Source: an uncultured Bacteroidales bacterium (GTDB taxonomy: Bacteria > Bacteroidota > Bacteroidia > Bacteroidales > Paludibacteraceae). From it: a DNA stretch of 64,000 nt. Positions 17,485 through 26,065 of the stretch are shown one piece after another. The stretch is from positions 62,001 through 126,000 of the forward strand of contig CADCBP010000012.1 in assembly GCA_902799705.1 (NCBI GenBank). The letters are read 5' to 3'. The notes below the pieces were generated by a model that was not told where the DNA came from, ran no database searches, and worked only from the letters and a program-made list of their open reading frames with translations. A program made the position numbers and the translations under genes. Positions within the stretch are counted from its first letter, which is position 1. Every line of letters starts with the position of its first letter.

Positions 17485-17754
17485 TATACACAAAAAAGCG
17501 TGAAGTCCGTTCATTCTTCACGCTCCTTGAGGGCTTCGCAATCCCTGTAACTAGTAGAAAAACAACCGAATTCCACGCCCGATATGCTAAACCCACCCCG
17601 CCAATAGCAGGGCGTGGCATGTATAACATACCCACGGGACATTCATCTTGCTGTCTGGACTAGTTACGAAATGTTGCGAAGATTTCAAGGAGTCGCAAAC
17701 AACGTCAATAAACGCCTTTTATGTCACCGCTTTTTTACGCTGTCGGTGCCAGCG
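17485..17754 (-). ncRNA. Structured element B: pseudoknot plus multi-helix hairpin
   Basis: Minus-strand order is the same as element A. The H-type pseudoknot (17754-17723) has stem 1 CGCTG/CAGCG, identical to A, stem 2 CACCG/CGGTG, different from A but re-paired, and the same loop TAAAAAAG. A linker containing TTTGCGA follows, then a long hairpin (17692-17523) with perfect helices CTCCTTGA/TCAAGGAG, CTTCGCAA/TTGCGAAG and TAACTAGT/ACTAGTTA. Its unpaired internal loops match A (AAT opposite CCC; TTTC opposite GGG). The apical part is larger than in A (CCACGCCC/GGGCGTGG enclosing TGCTA/TAGCA). A terminator hairpin (17523-17498) and T-run then GTGTATA end it. It begins 10 nt past the RelE-like stop codon. 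Confidence 0.65.
17492..17523 (-). terminator. Terminator at the 3' end of element B
   Basis: 8-bp stem GCGTGAAG/CTTCACGC (17523-17516 with 17505-17498), 10-nt loop, then six T on the minus strand. It would end transcripts from the toxin-antitoxin promoter at 18278-18309. Confidence 0.8.
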
Positions 17755-17763
17755 GAAGTTGAG

Positions 17764-18105
17764 TTATAAACTAATATCCAACAAATGGCCGATTAGTTTA
17801 TTATTTGCAAGATAAACTATACTATATACGTTCTCTAATTCTTCATAAAAGGCATACCACGTTGTATGCGCATTTTTACGATAACGAACGTAATACAGAG
17901 TTTTTCCATCTACACAATACCGATTGAAATATTCAGGGGCATCGACAGATACTGAATTTTGCAGATTTAGCGCAAAATATCTAAATATATCACGCATGTA
18001 CATAACGGCGTAGTCTTCCTCGCCGAAATAACCTTGTTCTACTAACTCTTTTACACTTTCCTCAAACTGCAAAAGAGCTTGCTTGGTGTAAACAACTTCT
18101 TTCAT
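17764..18105 (-). CDS. RelE/ParE-like toxin candidate
   Basis: A 113-residue protein, MKEVVYTKQALLQFEESVKELVEQ then a GKTLYYVRYRKNAHTTWYAFYEE strand region and VYSIVYLANNKLIGHLLDISL. The alternation of two N-terminal helices and a C-terminal antiparallel sheet, the size, and an overlapping small upstream gene fit RelE/ParE-superfamily toxins, which cleave mRNA on the ribosome or poison gyrase. No catalytic residue can be assigned with certainty. The start codon overlaps the stop of the 47-aa partner (ATGA), so translation is coupled. Element B follows directly. Confidence 0.6.
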   Translation of the reverse strand: MKEVVYTKQALLQFEESVKELVEQGYFGEEDYAVMYMRDIFRYFALNLQNSVSVDAPEYFNRYCVDGKTLYYVRYRKNAHTTWYAFYEELENVYSIVYLANNKLIGHLLDISL

Positions 18106-18245
18106 TTGAACATTGCACGAATGCGCGGCTCAAGAAAAGCGATTGCTTCATCAGCGGTGTAGTACTTTTTCTGCACATTACCAGTACCCATTGCATCAGT
18201 AGTAATAGGTGCTTCATTGGGTTGATGTTTTACGTCTGTTTGCAT
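18102..18245 (-). CDS. 47-aa probable antitoxin partner
   Basis: A short reading frame from ATG 18245 to TGA 18104-18102, overlapping the RelE-like start as ATGA. The product is 47 residues: a disordered N-terminus (MQTDVKHQPNEAPITTDAMG) and a C-terminal amphipathic helix (YTADEAIAFLEPRIRAMFK). That is the usual design of a small type II antitoxin tail that wraps its toxin. It lacks a recognisable DNA-binding domain. A good promoter lies 33 bp upstream. The evidence is position, coupling and composition; homology was not tested. Confidence 0.6.
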   Translation of the reverse strand: MQTDVKHQPNEAPITTDAMGTGNVQKKYYTADEAIAFLEPRIRAMFK

Positions 18246-18277
18246 AGATGTTCTTGTTATCATAACCTTTGCGGCTG

Positions 18278-18309
18278 CAAAGGTACAACAAAAAAATCAT
18301 ATACGCAAA
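18278..18309 (-). promoter_or_regulatory. Promoter of the antitoxin/RelE-like pair
   Basis: Minus strand TTTG (18309-18306), 20 nt, TACCTTTG (18285-18278). Confidence 0.85.
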
Positions 18310-18612
18310 TAAAAGTGAAAAAAGTTCGGGGAGATAGCCCCGAAAAGTAGACAGCAGGGTGAAAGCGGGCGATCATATCGCCCTAGAATACGAAGAAAGA
18401 AGAACAACACGCCGCAGGGGCTACACTCGCATTTATCCTATATCGGGCGGGCGAGCGAAGCGAGACGATACAGGATAACCCGTCCTCGCGCAGAGGGAGG
18501 ACAACGAAGCGGTAATCCGCCTACACCGCGAGCCTGAAACAAGCAACGGGAAAAAGAGAAATGGCATAACATGCCGGATAATGGACAAAATAGTTGGAAA
18601 AACGCACGGGTA
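18310..18612. other. Gene-free stretch with several small hairpins
   Basis: No credible gene. Visible inverted repeats: TTCGGGG/CCCCGAA (18328-18344), GGGCGA/TCGCCC (18368-18384), TTATCCT/AGGATAA around 18434-18479, and GCGG/CCGC near 18510. It separates the divergent promoters of the toxin-antitoxin pair and cca. Confidence 0.5.
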
Positions 18613-18644
18613 TTTGCATATGTCAAATATTTTCCGTACCTTTG
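18613..18644 (+). promoter_or_regulatory. cca promoter
   Basis: TTTG (18613-18616), 20 nt, TACCTTTG (18637-18644). The leader is about 78 nt and holds an AGCGG/CCGCT hairpin. Confidence 0.85.
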
Positions 18645-18725
18645 CACCCGCAAAGGTTACGGGCCTTTTCCCTGTAGCGGTTTTCCCGCTTAACGGGAAC
18701 ACCTAGTACCCGCAAAAGTTGAGGG

Positions 18726-20369
18726 ATGGTAATAAACGACCCGAAAATAGAACAAAAGATACTGCATCTGATTGGCGAGACGGCCGATCGGATGGGGCTG
18801 GAGTGCTACGTGATAGGCGGATGGGTGAGGGATCTATTTCTGCATCGCGAGAGTACGGATATTGACGTAGTGGTGGTGGGGGAAAAGCCTAACCCCGACA
18901 ATGTTCTACGACCGTCCACTGGACGCTCGATTGAGCAGAGCTCTTCAACCGTAAAAGGAAGGGAGGAAAATAGAGAGAAGATTTCGGGCATAGGGATTAT
19001 GTTAGCGGAAGAAGTGGCGAAGCGGTTAGGGAAAGGTGCTCATCTGTCTGTTTTCAAGACCTACGGGACGGCGCAAGTGAAGTGGAACAAGCCTACCCCG
19101 ACCAGCTCGATTCGACTGTTCACCGGACACTCTCCGTCTAAAGGGAAGGAGCTAATTGAACTGGAGTTTGTCGGGGCACGGAAGGAGAGTTATACGCGAG
19201 ATAGCAGAAATCCGATAGTAGAGGACGGGACATTACAGGAGGACCAGAACAGGCGGGATTTCACGATCAACGCCATGGCGATATGTTTGAATAATGGTGG
19301 ATTGATAAAGGTTAAAGCTGAAAGGGTTCTCCAGTACGGGGAGTTGTTGGATCCGTTCGACGGCATGGGAGACCTGGAGCGCTGCATCATCCGTACGCCC
19401 TTGGATCCGGATATCACATTCAGCGACGACCCTCTGCGAATGATGCGCGCGATACGTTTCGCGACTCAGTTGGGCTTTAACATTGACGGCGAGACCTTCG
19501 ATGCCATCGCGCGCAACAAGGAGCGCATAGGTATCATTACCAAGGAACGTATCGCGGAGGAGTTGCACAAGATCATGCTCAGTCGCCGTCCTTCGGAGGG
19601 GTGGATTTTACTGGACAAGACGGGTTTATTGCCACTTATCTTCCCGGAACTGGCGGCACTCAAGGGTATCGAAGTGAAGGAAGGACGCGGGCATAAGGAT
19701 GTGTTCTACCATACCCTGAAAGTGCTGGATAATGTGGCGGATGTAACGAATGAACGAGTGAAGGATGAACGAATGAACGTTTTATGGCTTCGCTGGGCGG
19801 CATTGCTGCATGATATAGGAAAACCGAAGAGCAAGGCATGGGACCCGCAGGCCGGTTGGACATTCCGCAATCACAATTATATCGGCGCCAAGATGGTACC
19901 AAAGATCTTCGCGAGGATGAAGTTGCCGCTGAACGAGAAGATGGAGTATGTGAAGAAGATGGTGGACTTGCATATGCGGCCGATTAACCTGATAGAAGAC
20001 ACGGTGACGGACAGCGCCGTACGGCGTTTGCTTTTTGAGGCGGGCGACGACATAGACGATCTGATGATTCTTTGCGATGCAGATATCACGAGTCGCAACG
20101 AAGAGAAGAAAGCCCGATACCATCAGAACTACCAGTTGGTGCGCCAGAAGATGGTGGAGTTGGAGGAGCGCGACCGGATTCGTAATTTCCAACCACCGGT
20201 GGACGGCATGGAGATCATGGAACTATTCCATCTCGAACCCTGTTCGCTTGTCGGAGAACTGAAGAGCGCGATAAAAGATGCGATCCTCGATGGTGTGATA
20301 CCGAATGATCATGAGGCGGCGAGAGCTTTCCTCATGCAATTGGCACGGGAAAAGGGGTTAGAGGTATGA
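18726..20369 (+). CDS. cca: CCA tRNA nucleotidyltransferase with HD domain
   Basis: Adds or repairs the 3' CCA of tRNAs. Class II nucleotidyltransferase head: VIGGWVRDLFLHRESTDIDVVVVG (residues 27-52, DxD metal site), then QNRRDFTINAMAI and DPLRMMRAIRFATQLGF. A C-terminal HD phosphohydrolase domain (LLHDIGKPK, with DLHMRPINL further on) follows. The 547 residues exceed the usual 470-480 because two non-conserved segments are inserted in the head, about residues 55-92 (Ser/Arg/Glu-rich) and 122-142 (Pro/Ser-rich). Both are in frame and leave the motifs intact. The gene is followed after 17 bp by parE, on the same strand and probably the same transcript. Confidence 0.9.
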   Translation: MVINDPKIEQKILHLIGETADRMGLECYVIGGWVRDLFLHRESTDIDVVVVGEKPNPDNVLRPSTGRSIEQSSSTVKGREENREKISGIGIMLAEEVAKRLGKGAHLSVFKTYGTAQVKWNKPTPTSSIRLFTGHSPSKGKELIELEFVGARKESYTRDSRNPIVEDGTLQEDQNRRDFTINAMAICLNNGGLIKVKAERVLQYGELLDPFDGMGDLERCIIRTPLDPDITFSDDPLRMMRAIRFATQLGFNIDGETFDAIARNKERIGIITKERIAEELHKIMLSRRPSEGWILLDKTGLLPLIFPELAALKGIEVKEGRGHKDVFYHTLKVLDNVADVTNERVKDERMNVLWLRWAALLHDIGKPKSKAWDPQAGWTFRNHNYIGAKMVPKIFARMKLPLNEKMEYVKKMVDLHMRPINLIEDTVTDSAVRRLLFEAGDDIDDLMILCDADITSRNEEKKARYHQNYQLVRQKMVELEERDRIRNFQPPVDGMEIMELFHLEPCSLVGELKSAIKDAILDGVIPNDHEAARAFLMQLAREKGLEV

Positions 20370-20386
20370 AGAGAGAAGTTTAGATT

Positions 20387-22306
20387 ATGATAGAAGACAA
20401 CACAATAAATTTGAATGCCGTAGAGTACGGCGAAGAGAACATCATTCACCTTGACGATATGGAACATATCCGGCGTCGTCCGGGTATGTACATCGGTAAG
20501 TTGGGCGACGGCAGTCATTCCGACGACGGTATCTATGTGCTGATCAAAGAGAGTATAGACAACTCTATCGACGAGTACCGCATGGGCGAAGGAAAGGTGA
20601 TTGAGGTGGATGTGGCGGACGGCCGAGTGCGCGTGCGAGACTACGGACGCGGTATCCCATTGGGGAAATTAGTGGAGGTGGTCAGCGTGCTCAATACGGG
20701 CGGTAAGTACGACAGCAAGGCCTTCAAGAAATCCGTGGGTCTGAACGGCGTCGGCACGAAAGCCGTGAACGCATTGAGTTCGTTCTTTGCGGTTGAGTCC
20801 TTCCGCGAAGGCAAGACCCGCCGTGCGGAGTTTGCGCAGGGCAAGTTGACCAAAGACAGCGGTATTCTTGACTACACAGGCAACGAGAAACGCGGTACGA
20901 TCATCGAGTTCGTGCCCGATGACAGCAAAGGTCTTTTCGAGAACTACCATTTCCGTGACGACTATATCGAGGAGTTGCTGCGCAACTATGCGTATCTGAA
21001 TACCGGCCTGACGCTGGTGTATAACGGCAAGAAATTTGTGTCGAAGAACGGTCTGCTCGACCTGCTGACGGAGAATATGACAGTCAGTCCGCTTTATCCA
21101 ATTATTCATCTGAAAGGTGAAGACATCGAGATAGCCCTGACACACACGGACCAGAACGGCGATGAGTATTTCTCGTTTGTGAACGGCCAGCATACTATTC
21201 AGGGAGGTACCCACCAAGCCGCTTTCCGCGAAGCGATCGGCCGCACCATCAAGGAGTTCTTTAACAAGAATCAGGAACTGGCTGATATCCGAAACGGTGT
21301 AGTGGGCGCCATCGCCATCAATGTAGAGGAGCCGGTGTTCGAGAGCCAGACGAAGGTGAAGTTGGGTTCCAAAGATATGAGTCCGACAGGCGGCGTGAGT
21401 GTGAACAAGTTCGTCAACGATTTCGTCAAACAGCAACTCGATAACTACTTGCATAAGACTCCTCAGACCGTGGAGATCATGCTGCAGAAGATACAGGACT
21501 CGGAGAAGGAGCGCAAAGCGATTGCCGGCGTGACGAAGGCGGCGCGCGAACGGGCGAAGAAGAACCTGGTTAATAATCCCAAGCTGCGTGACTGCCAGAT
21601 CCACCTGAATGACGCCAAACCGGTGAAGAGTTCGAAGGACTCCGATGACGATCTGCGTTTGGAGAGTTGTATCTTTATTACCGAGGGTCTGTCTGCATCG
21701 GGCTCAATCACCAAGAGCCGCGACGTACGCACGCAAGCGGTGTTCTCGCTGCGAGGCAAGCCGCTGAACAGTTATGGTCTGAGCAAATCCGTGGTGTATG
21801 AGAACGAGGAGTTCAACTGCCTGCAGTCGGCGCTGAATATAGAAGACGGCTTGGATGAGTTGCGTTATAACAAAGTCATTATTGCTACCGATGCCGATGT
21901 GGATGGAATGCACATCCGATTGCTGATGTTGACTTTCTTCCTGCAGTTCTTCCCGGATCTGGTGAAGAAAGGGCATGTCTATATCCTGCAGACGCCGCTC
22001 TTCCGCGTGAAGGACAAGAACCAGACGCTTTACTGCTATTCCGAAGAAGAACGCCAGAAAGCGATTCATAAGATCAAGAATCCGGAGATCACGCGATTCA
22101 AAGGTCTCGGAGAGATTTCACCGGACGAGTTCAAGGGTTTCATCGGTTCAGGCATTCGTCTGGACCAAGTGAACCTGCGCAAGGACGACAATGTGAAAGA
22201 ACTGCTGGCTTACTATATGGGAAAGAACACCACCGAGCGCCAACAATTTATCATCGACAACCTTGTTATCGAGGAAGACCGTGTAGACGATTTTGAGGAA
22301 GCATGA
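20387..22306 (+). CDS. parE: DNA topoisomerase IV subunit B
   Basis: ATPase subunit of the type IIA topoisomerase that decatenates chromosomes. GHKL ATPase motifs are present: [26 protein letters not shown] (Mg-ATP Asn), GRGIPLG and [15 protein letters not shown] (ATP lid). The TOPRIM domain follows with EGLSASGSI (catalytic Glu) and [11 protein letters not shown] (DxD metal site). At 639 residues and without the GyrB C-terminal insert it is the ParE type of Bacteroidota. The parC partner is not visible. Its stop codon overlaps the start of a 60-aa gene by 4 bp. Confidence 0.93.
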   Translation: MIEDNTINLNAVEYGEENIIHLDDMEHIRRRPGMYIGKLGDGSHSDDGIYVLIKESIDNSIDEYRMGEGKVIEVDVADGRVRVRDYGRGIPLGKLVEVVSVLNTGGKYDSKAFKKSVGLNGVGTKAVNALSSFFAVESFREGKTRRAEFAQGKLTKDSGILDYTGNEKRGTIIEFVPDDSKGLFENYHFRDDYIEELLRNYAYLNTGLTLVYNGKKFVSKNGLLDLLTENMTVSPLYPIIHLKGEDIEIALTHTDQNGDEYFSFVNGQHTIQGGTHQAAFREAIGRTIKEFFNKNQELADIRNGVVGAIAINVEEPVFESQTKVKLGSKDMSPTGGVSVNKFVNDFVKQQLDNYLHKTPQTVEIMLQKIQDSEKERKAIAGVTKAARERAKKNLVNNPKLRDCQIHLNDAKPVKSSKDSDDDLRLESCIFITEGLSASGSITKSRDVRTQAVFSLRGKPLNSYGLSKSVVYENEEFNCLQSALNIEDGLDELRYNKVIIATDADVDGMHIRLLMLTFFLQFFPDLVKKGHVYILQTPLFRVKDKNQTLYCYSEEERQKAIHKIKNPEITRFKGLGEISPDEFKGFIGSGIRLDQVNLRKDDNVKELLAYYMGKNTTERQQFIIDNLVIEEDRVDDFEEA

Positions 22307-22485
22307 AAGCACTTATTGCCTTCATAGTAATGGCGCTCGCAATCCTCACGCTCATCGAGATCAACGAACGCATCAAGGCTAAGCGTCCCAAGAAGGACTG
22401 CCCGCAAACCAAACCCGCTGCAGAAGACTGCTCGGGCTGCGAATTGATGGAGGTATGCGAGAAAGAAAAGAAAACGGGCCGCTAA
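22303..22485 (+). CDS. Small membrane protein with a Cys cluster
   Basis: A 60-residue peptide: one N-terminal transmembrane helix ([20 protein letters not shown]) and a basic, then Cys-rich tail with [10 protein letters not shown]. The four Cys of the tail (including DCPQ) could bind a metal or an iron-sulfur centre. The layout resembles small FeoB-associated Cys-rich proteins, though no feoB is present. Its ATG overlaps the parE stop (ATGA), so translation is coupled. A terminator hairpin begins before its stop codon. Function unknown. Confidence 0.7.
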   Translation: MKALIAFIVMALAILTLIEINERIKAKRPKKDCPQTKPAAEDCSGCELMEVCEKEKKTGR

Positions 22486-22497
22486 AGCCCGTTTTTT
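22471..22497. terminator. Bidirectional terminator
   Basis: ACGGGC (22474-22479) pairs with GCCCGT (22487-22492) around a 7-nt loop, with A's before and T's after. It serves the parE operon on the plus strand and the DUF5715 gene on the minus strand. Confidence 0.85.
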
Positions 22498-23188
22498 ATT
22501 GCCGCACCGTGACATGGAAGCAGGACTGCTTCGCTTCGTATTTCACGTATATCTTTCCGGCTCGCTGGTGATTGAGAAGTACTTGTCCCAGCACCAGTTT
22601 GAGGTTATCCTCGTGCATGTAATCGCGCGTGCGCGTAACCTTATTATATCGCATGTACGCGAGGTCGAAGGTCGTGCCGTAACAATGGCATGATTGCGTG
22701 ACAGAATTGATGTTTCCGCTGCGTCGCAGGTATTGGATGTCTTGTTGCGTACGCAGTACGGAAGTGACGTAGAACCGGTAGTGAGGCAGGTTGTTGCGCC
22801 GTAAGATATCAGCCCATTCTTCGCCGATGGAATCCAGTTCGCGCTTGGCGGAAGGAATCAAGAAAGGCACAGAGTGCGTTAGACTATCGACGATATAGTT
22901 GTCGTTCGTCTTGACTTCCACGAGTCTCTTACGCATCGAAGCGGCGTCGTCGCGGTCCTTCGGAGGACGGGACAAACCGATCGTGGACGCTACGGCATGC
23001 TGCTTGACCTGCAGGTCATTGAACTTGAGCTTGTAGTTGAAGGTTCTACCGGGATACCAGACGAGGTTGTCCTCGACTATCTCCGGTTCGGAATCGCTTT
23101 TACTGCAACAGGCGCAGCCCGTTAACAGAGCCGCGCCGATGAGTAAAACGATGAATTTGCCGTATTTAGATAGACCACTCAAACCCAT
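22496..23188 (-). CDS. DUF5715 lipoprotein, M15-peptidase-like
   Basis: A 230-residue protein with a lipoprotein signal (LLTGC lipobox, Cys at residue 25), so it is expected in the periplasm anchored to a membrane. The C-terminal half has a [15 protein letters not shown] segment (His and Asp spaced as in the LAS/M15 zinc DD-peptidase SxHxxGxAxD motif) and a late CFHV His. This fits the Bacteroidota DUF5715 family, related to D-Ala-D-Ala carboxypeptidases; peptidoglycan trimming is inferred. The start overlaps the end of cysS by 23 bp on the same strand, so it belongs to the nagB-cysS run. Confidence 0.75.
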   Translation of the reverse strand: MGLSGLSKYGKFIVLLIGAALLTGCACCSKSDSEPEIVEDNLVWYPGRTFNYKLKFNDLQVKQHAVASTIGLSRPPKDRDDAASMRKRLVEVKTNDNYIVDSLTHSVPFLIPSAKRELDSIGEEWADILRRNNLPHYRFYVTSVLRTQQDIQYLRRSGNINSVTQSCHCYGTTFDLAYMRYNKVTRTRDYMHEDNLKLVLGQVLLNHQRAGKIYVKYEAKQSCFHVTVRQ

Positions 23189-24629
23189 CTTTCGTGTCTT
23201 TGATCTGGAAACCGAGTGCAGTCAGTTCGTTGCGGATCTTATCGGAGGTCGGCCAGTCTTTGTTCTGCTTCGCCTGCAGACGGATGTTGAGCAGCAGGTC
23301 AATAGCCCCGCTGAAGGCTTTCTGTTTGCCCCCGTCTGCGCCTTGTTCTTCCAGACGCAAGCCCAGAATGTCGATGGCGAAGGTCTGCCAGACGTCTTTC
23401 AGTTCTTTGAGGTCCGCCTCGCTAATAGTTCCTTTGCCGTCATGAACGGTGTTGATAGCACGCGTGCTGTCAAACAGAGCCGCGATGACAAACGGTGTAT
23501 TGAGATCATCATCCATCGCCTCTTGGCATTTCTCTCGCAAACCGTTCACCTCTACGTTGGTAGCCGCGGACGGCTGTATCTTCTGCAATCTCGCATACGC
23601 CTCCTGCATTCGTTGAAGACCTTTCTCGGCGGCTTCGAGAGCCTCGGACGAGAAATCCACCGTCGAGCGATAGTGCGCCTGAAGGATGAAGAAACGGATA
23701 ACCATCGGACCGAAAGGCTTGCTCAACAGCGGGTGATTCCCCGAGAAGAACTGCTCGAGGGTAATGAAGTTATTGTAACTCTTACCCATTTTCTTGCCCG
23801 CGATGGTAATCATGTTGTTGTGCATCCAGTAATGCACGGACTCATGACCTAATGCCGCACAACTCTGCGCTATCTCCGCTTCGTGGTGGGGGAAGATGAG
23901 GTCGAGTCCGCCGCCGTGGATATCAAATTGCTCGCCGAGATATTTCGTGCCCATCGTTGAGCATTCCATGTGCCATCCGGGGAAGCCTTCCGACCAAGGT
24001 GAAGGCCAGTGCATGATATGTTCCGGTGCAGCTTTCTTCCAGAGGGCGAAGTCATAACTATGCTTTTTCTCCTCCTGTCCGTCCAGTTCACGTGTCTCGG
24101 TGACGATGTCGTTGAGGTTACGTCCGGAGAGTTTGCCGTACGGATAGTCCTTGGCATATTTCTCCACGTCCATGTAAACCGAACCATTCGACACATACGC
24201 GTAACCGCGGTCGAGAATCTTCTGCACAAACGCGATCTGCTCGATGATATGTCCGCTTGCGTGCGGCTCGATGGACGGCGGCAAGACGTTCAGCGCCGCC
24301 ATGTCGCGATGATAACGGTTGGTATAGAACTGCACGACCTCCATCGGCTCGAGTTGTTCGAGCCGTGCTTTCTTCGCTATCTTGTCTTCTCCTTCATCGG
24401 CATCGTGCTCAAGGTGTCCGACATCCGTGATATTACGGACGTAGCGTACCTTGTAGCCGAGGTGTTGCAGGTAGCGATAGAGGATATCGAATGTGATAGC
24501 AGGACGGGCATGTCCCAGATGGGCATCTCCATACACGGTAGGGCCGCAGACATACATGCCTACGTGCCCTTCGTGTAGTGGTTTGAAAGTTTCTTTGAAT
24601 CTCGTTAACGAGTTGTATATTTCTAACAT
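23166..24629 (-). CDS. cysS: Cysteinyl-tRNA synthetase
   Basis: Charges tRNA-Cys. Class I synthetase: [17 protein letters not shown] (zinc Cys and HIGH-type motif, residues about 25-41), a WHMECSTMG zinc-ligand region, [21 protein letters not shown] and the [10 protein letters not shown] (KMSKS-type) loop. From ATG 24629 it has 487 residues, the normal length; the longer open frame upstream lies inside nagB. The start shares one base with the nagB stop (TAATG), indicating translational coupling. Confidence 0.97.
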   Translation of the reverse strand: MLEIYNSLTRFKETFKPLHEGHVGMYVCGPTVYGDAHLGHARPAITFDILYRYLQHLGYKVRYVRNITDVGHLEHDADEGEDKIAKKARLEQLEPMEVVQFYTNRYHRDMAALNVLPPSIEPHASGHIIEQIAFVQKILDRGYAYVSNGSVYMDVEKYAKDYPYGKLSGRNLNDIVTETRELDGQEEKKHSYDFALWKKAAPEHIMHWPSPWSEGFPGWHMECSTMGTKYLGEQFDIHGGGLDLIFPHHEAEIAQSCAALGHESVHYWMHNNMITIAGKKMGKSYNNFITLEQFFSGNHPLLSKPFGPMVIRFFILQAHYRSTVDFSSEALEAAEKGLQRMQEAYARLQKIQPSAATNVEVNGLREKCQEAMDDDLNTPFVIAALFDSTRAINTVHDGKGTISEADLKELKDVWQTFAIDILGLRLEEQGADGGKQKAFSGAIDLLLNIRLQAKQNKDWPTSDKIRNELTALGFQIKDTKDGFEWSI

Positions 24630-25438
24630 TATAACAGTGTCTTCGGATCGAGGTTGTTGCGCTCGATATCTTTGAAATAGTTGAAAGTACCTACTTTGAG
24701 TTCTTCGCAAGCAGCTTCGTCGCAGACGATGATTCCGTGCTGGTGCATCTGAAGTGCGGAAACGGTCCACATGTGGCTGATGGGTTCTTCGATGGCATGT
24801 TGCAGCGCACGCGCCTTATTGTGTCCGTTCACCATAATGAGTACTTCTTTGGCATCCATGACAGTGCCTACACCCACCGTGAGAGCGGTCTTCGGCACTT
24901 TGTTCACATCGTTGTCAAAGAAACGGCTGTTGGCGATGATGGTGTCGGTGGTCAGTTCTTTCTTACGGGTGCGGCTGCTCAAAGAAGAGCCCGGCTCGTT
25001 GAAGGCGATGTGTCCGTCCGGGCCAATACCGCCGAGGAACAGATGAATGCCACCGATATTTTTGATTTTCTCCTCATAACGTGCGCACTCGGCCGCGAGG
25101 TCGGGGGCGTTGCCATTCAGGATATTCACGTTCTCTTTGCGGATGTCAATATGGGAGAAGAAGTTATTCCACATGAAACTGTGATAGCTTTCCGGGTGTT
25201 CTTCCGGCAAGTTGACATACTCGTCCATATTAAAGGTTACTACGTTGCGGAACGATACTTTGCCCGCTTTGTTGAGTTCGATAAGGGCTTTGTACATACC
25301 TAACGGCGAACTGCCGGTAGGAAGACCTAATACGAAAGGTTTACTCTCTTTGGGATCAAACTCATTGATTTTTTTTGCTACATAATTCGCAGCCCACTTG
25401 CTTAGCAGGTCATACGATGGTTCAATAATTACACGCAT
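24629..25438 (-). CDS. nagB: Glucosamine-6-phosphate deaminase
   Basis: Converts glucosamine 6-phosphate to fructose 6-phosphate and ammonia in amino-sugar catabolism. A 269-residue protein with [16 protein letters not shown] (phosphate loop), [26 protein letters not shown] (catalytic Asp and the active-site lid), [19 protein letters not shown] and a closing lid helix. The length matches the hexameric family. It is the first gene of a nagB-cysS-DUF5715 run with overlapping junctions. No promoter of the strict YTTG-N20-TAnnTTTG type was located upstream. Confidence 0.96.
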   Translation of the reverse strand: MRVIIEPSYDLLSKWAANYVAKKINEFDPKESKPFVLGLPTGSSPLGMYKALIELNKAGKVSFRNVVTFNMDEYVNLPEEHPESYHSFMWNNFFSHIDIRKENVNILNGNAPDLAAECARYEEKIKNIGGIHLFLGGIGPDGHIAFNEPGSSLSSRTRKKELTTDTIIANSRFFDNDVNKVPKTALTVGVGTVMDAKEVLIMVNGHNKARALQHAIEEPISHMWTVSALQMHQHGIIVCDEAACEELKVGTFNYFKDIERNNLDPKTLL

Positions 25439-25527
25439 TGTTTTTCTTTAAACTTTAAACATTAAACTATTTTCCACCCTTGTCTGCCGGTAACTACTGC
25501 CTAACGGACAGACACGGTTTGTATTTC

Positions 25528-26064
25528 TTATTCTGCAAACAGGAACTCCTGTATCTCCGGTTCCTCGAGGTTGATGCCGAGAATCTTTCCCTCTCGGTCG
25601 ATGAGGACGGTATGCGGGATAAATTCCACGTTATAGAGGTCGGAGCATACATGGTCCTCGTCCTCGCGAGCCTGTGCCCAAGGCATCTGTTCTTCTTCCA
25701 GAGCTGTTCGCCAATCCGCTTCCTCGCGATCGACGGAGCAAGAGAAGATCTGCAGGCGTCCTGCGGGTTGGCTGTAGTACATCTCTTTGAGAACTGGGAT
25801 AAGGCGACGGCATGGACCGCACCACGATGCCCAGAAATCAACGAGTACGAAGTCCGTTTGTCCTACGAGTTCGCTGAGCGACAACTCGTTGCCTTCCGGC
25901 GTGACGGCTGTAAAGTCAATGAACTGCCCTCCTACTTCGGGTACGGCTACGGTCTCTTCAACAGTTACAGTGTCTGTCGCGGGAGTCTGCTCTTCTGTTG
26001 CAGGTTGATGGCAGGCTACCAAAGTGATGGTAGCGGCCATGAGAATAAAAATTTTCTTTCTCAT
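25528..26064 (-). CDS. TlpA-like thiol-disulfide lipoprotein
   Basis: A 178-residue lipoprotein (signal ending in LVAC, Cys at residue 18), then a Thr/Glu-rich linker (residues 20-45) and a thioredoxin fold with the VDFWASWCGPCRRL active site near residue 98 and the cis-Pro region EFIPHTVLID. Such TlpA/ResA-like proteins reduce periplasmic disulfides, often in cytochrome maturation or stress. The gene starts one base after the glgB stop, so it is co-transcribed with a glycogen enzyme, an odd pairing with no obvious functional link. Confidence 0.88.
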   Translation of the reverse strand: MRKKIFILMAATITLVACHQPATEEQTPATDTVTVEETVAVPEVGGQFIDFTAVTPEGNELSLSELVGQTDFVLVDFWASWCGPCRRLIPVLKEMYYSQPAGRLQIFSCSVDREEADWRTALEEEQMPWAQAREDEDHVCSDLYNVEFIPHTVLIDREGKILGINLEEPEIQEFLFAE

Positions 26065-26065
26065 A

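Noticed and set aside
17450-17635. 61-codon frame in element B
   Set aside because: It lies inside perfectly paired helices of the structured element; codons simply follow the stems.
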